Of a stretch of 64,000 nt of DNA, positions 63,213-64,000 are shown piece by piece. The stretch is from Paracoccaceae bacterium. Its GTDB lineage: Bacteria > Pseudomonadota > Alphaproteobacteria > Rhodobacterales > Rhodobacteraceae. Within the stretch, counting starts at the first letter, position 1. Each line of letters begins with the position of its first letter. The stretch is taken from assembly GCA_016936395.1 (NCBI GenBank), contig JAFGXY010000002.1, positions 1 through 64,000 of the forward strand, written 5' to 3'. Made by a program: the position numbers and the translations under genes. The notes below the pieces were generated by a model. That model saw only the letters and a program-made list of their open reading frames with translations, searched no databases and was not told where the DNA came from.

Positions 63213-64000
63213 TCAAACCTCGACTGCGGTCGCTTCGTGCATCAGGCGCATCACGTCTTCGGCGCGGCACAGGGCGGTGCCGTCTGTCATCACCGCTGCC
63301 GCCGCTGCCGCCGATCCCATGGCAAGCGCCTGGGCCGAATCTTGCCCGCGGGCAAGCGCCAGAACAAAGGCCGCAACAAAGCTGTCACCTGCGCCCACGG
63401 TGGATTTCACCTTGACCTTGGGGGCCGGGGCAAACAGCCGCCTTGTGCCATCAGCCAGGATGTTGCCGTCAGCCCCGCGCGCGATGATCACCCGTTTGGC
63501 CACGCCGCGCGCCACAAGATCGGCGGCGAAATCGGCGGTGTCCTTGCGGGTTTCCAGCTTGTGACCCGCCAGTTCCTCGCCCTCTTCACCATCCATGCGC
63601 AGCACGGCCAAGCCGCCCACCGGGTTCTTCACCACCTCGAACAAGGCCGCGCCCGAGGTATCCAGCACCACATGGCTGCCGTCCATGCTGGCGGCCAGTT
63701 GCGCCGAAAAATCGATTGGCACCCCCGGCGGCTGGCTGCCCGAGATCACGCTGTAGCCGCCCGGTCGCGCGGTCGCCGCCAGCAAGGTGAACACCCGCGC
63801 CCGTTCGGCCGGGCCCCAGACCGGGCCGGGCAGCATGAAGCGGTATTGCTTTCCGGTTGACGCCTCGGTCACGCTCAGGCTTTGCCGGGTCTCGCCCGGC
63901 CCAAGGATTGACAGGAACGTCACGCCCTCGGCCCGGATCAGCCCGGCCAGCCGGTCGCCGGTCAGCCCGCCTATCGCCACCAGCGCCAGACTGTCGCCTC
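63213..64000 (-). CDS. PfkB-family hexose-phosphate kinase (1-phosphofructokinase / Pfk II-like), N-terminus outside window
   Basis: About 262 residues are visible and the frame stays open to the right edge (GDSLALVAIGGLTGDRLAGL), so the N-terminus is missing. The family signature VKSTVGAGDSFVAAFVLAL near the C-terminus holds the catalytic aspartate and anion hole; SGSQPPGVPIDFSAQLAA is also typical. It phosphorylates a sugar phosphate such as fructose-6-phosphate, fructose-1-phosphate or tagatose-6-phosphate; which is not decided by sequence. Confidence 0.85.
   Translation of the reverse strand, partial: GDSLALVAIGGLTGDRLAGLIRAEGVTFLSILGPGETRQSLSVTEASTGKQYRFMLPGPVWGPAERARVFTLLAATARPGGYSVISGSQPPGVPIDFSAQLAASMDGSHVVLDTSGAALFEVVKNPVGGLAVLRMDGEEGEELAGHKLETRKDTADFAADLVARGVAKRVIIARGADGNILADGTRRLFAPAPKVKVKSTVGAGDSFVAAFVLALARGQDSAQALAMGSAAAAAAVMTDGTALCRAEDVMRLMHEATAVEV

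Overview
The window looks like a chromosome segment of a Rhodobacteraceae bacterium (Alphaproteobacteria, Rhodobacter/Gemmobacter-like), carrying the right-hand part of a Mu-like prophage at its left edge. The assignment rests on uniformly GC-rich coding DNA, a class I lysyl-tRNA synthetase, the DUF1150/Hsp20 pair, Hint-domain proteins, a DmdC-type acyl-CoA dehydrogenase, the TIGR02186/TauE pair and the lgt-midA-pgeF order. This is family recognition by eye; no search was run and the species is not resolved.

Region 1 (1-13270) is the late region of a Mu-like phage on the + strand. It holds the end of a gpF-type head gene, a gpG-type virion morphogenesis gene, a gpI-type protease/scaffold gene, a decoration-protein start fused in frame to the end of a tape-measure gene, a long non-contractile-type tail-tip block ending in a 1246-aa J-like protein, fibre genes, and a Com-like zinc-finger gene overlapping a Dam-type adenine methylase. 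The major capsid and connector genes expected between decoration and tape measure are absent, so the prophage looks defective unless this is an assembly error.

Region 2 (13271-15584) is a lower-GC accessory cassette of three tightly coupled genes of unknown function, lying between the phage methylase and ordinary chromosomal genes. It is the best candidate for an undescribed system.

Region 3 (15585-64000) is mostly core metabolism. Left to right: ybjN-like, proC, csaA-like and a 2-hydroxyacid dehydrogenase; a sulfotransferase and a degenerate Hint protein; a beta-oxidation block (fadJ, NTF2-like, thiolase, GST, acyl-CoA dehydrogenase) with two MerR regulators and a palindromic operator; two thioesterases with a MATE exporter; TIGR02186/TauE; a BMP-type nucleoside ABC importer operon ending in purine nucleoside phosphorylase; rimI-tsaB-nfu; a stress protein and an Hsp70-like protein; a MltB-like transglycosylase; ubiK, then lgt-midA-pgeF; lrp/trxB divergent; a second, intact Hint protein; hsp20 with a heat-shock-type promoter; purE-purK; CHAD/lysS; TerB-like; dacB, nadD and argC; an FMN lactate dehydrogenase type enzyme; an MFS exporter; rplY; and a PfkB-family kinase cut by the right edge.

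Three intergenic loci (about 18.2, 24.4 and 52.4 kb) carry inverted pairs of a 22-23 bp repeat next to GC-rich 5-nt-loop hairpins, and another inverted GC-rich element interrupts the nucleoside transporter operon at 34.7 kb. No tRNA, rRNA, CRISPR array or insertion sequence was recognised.
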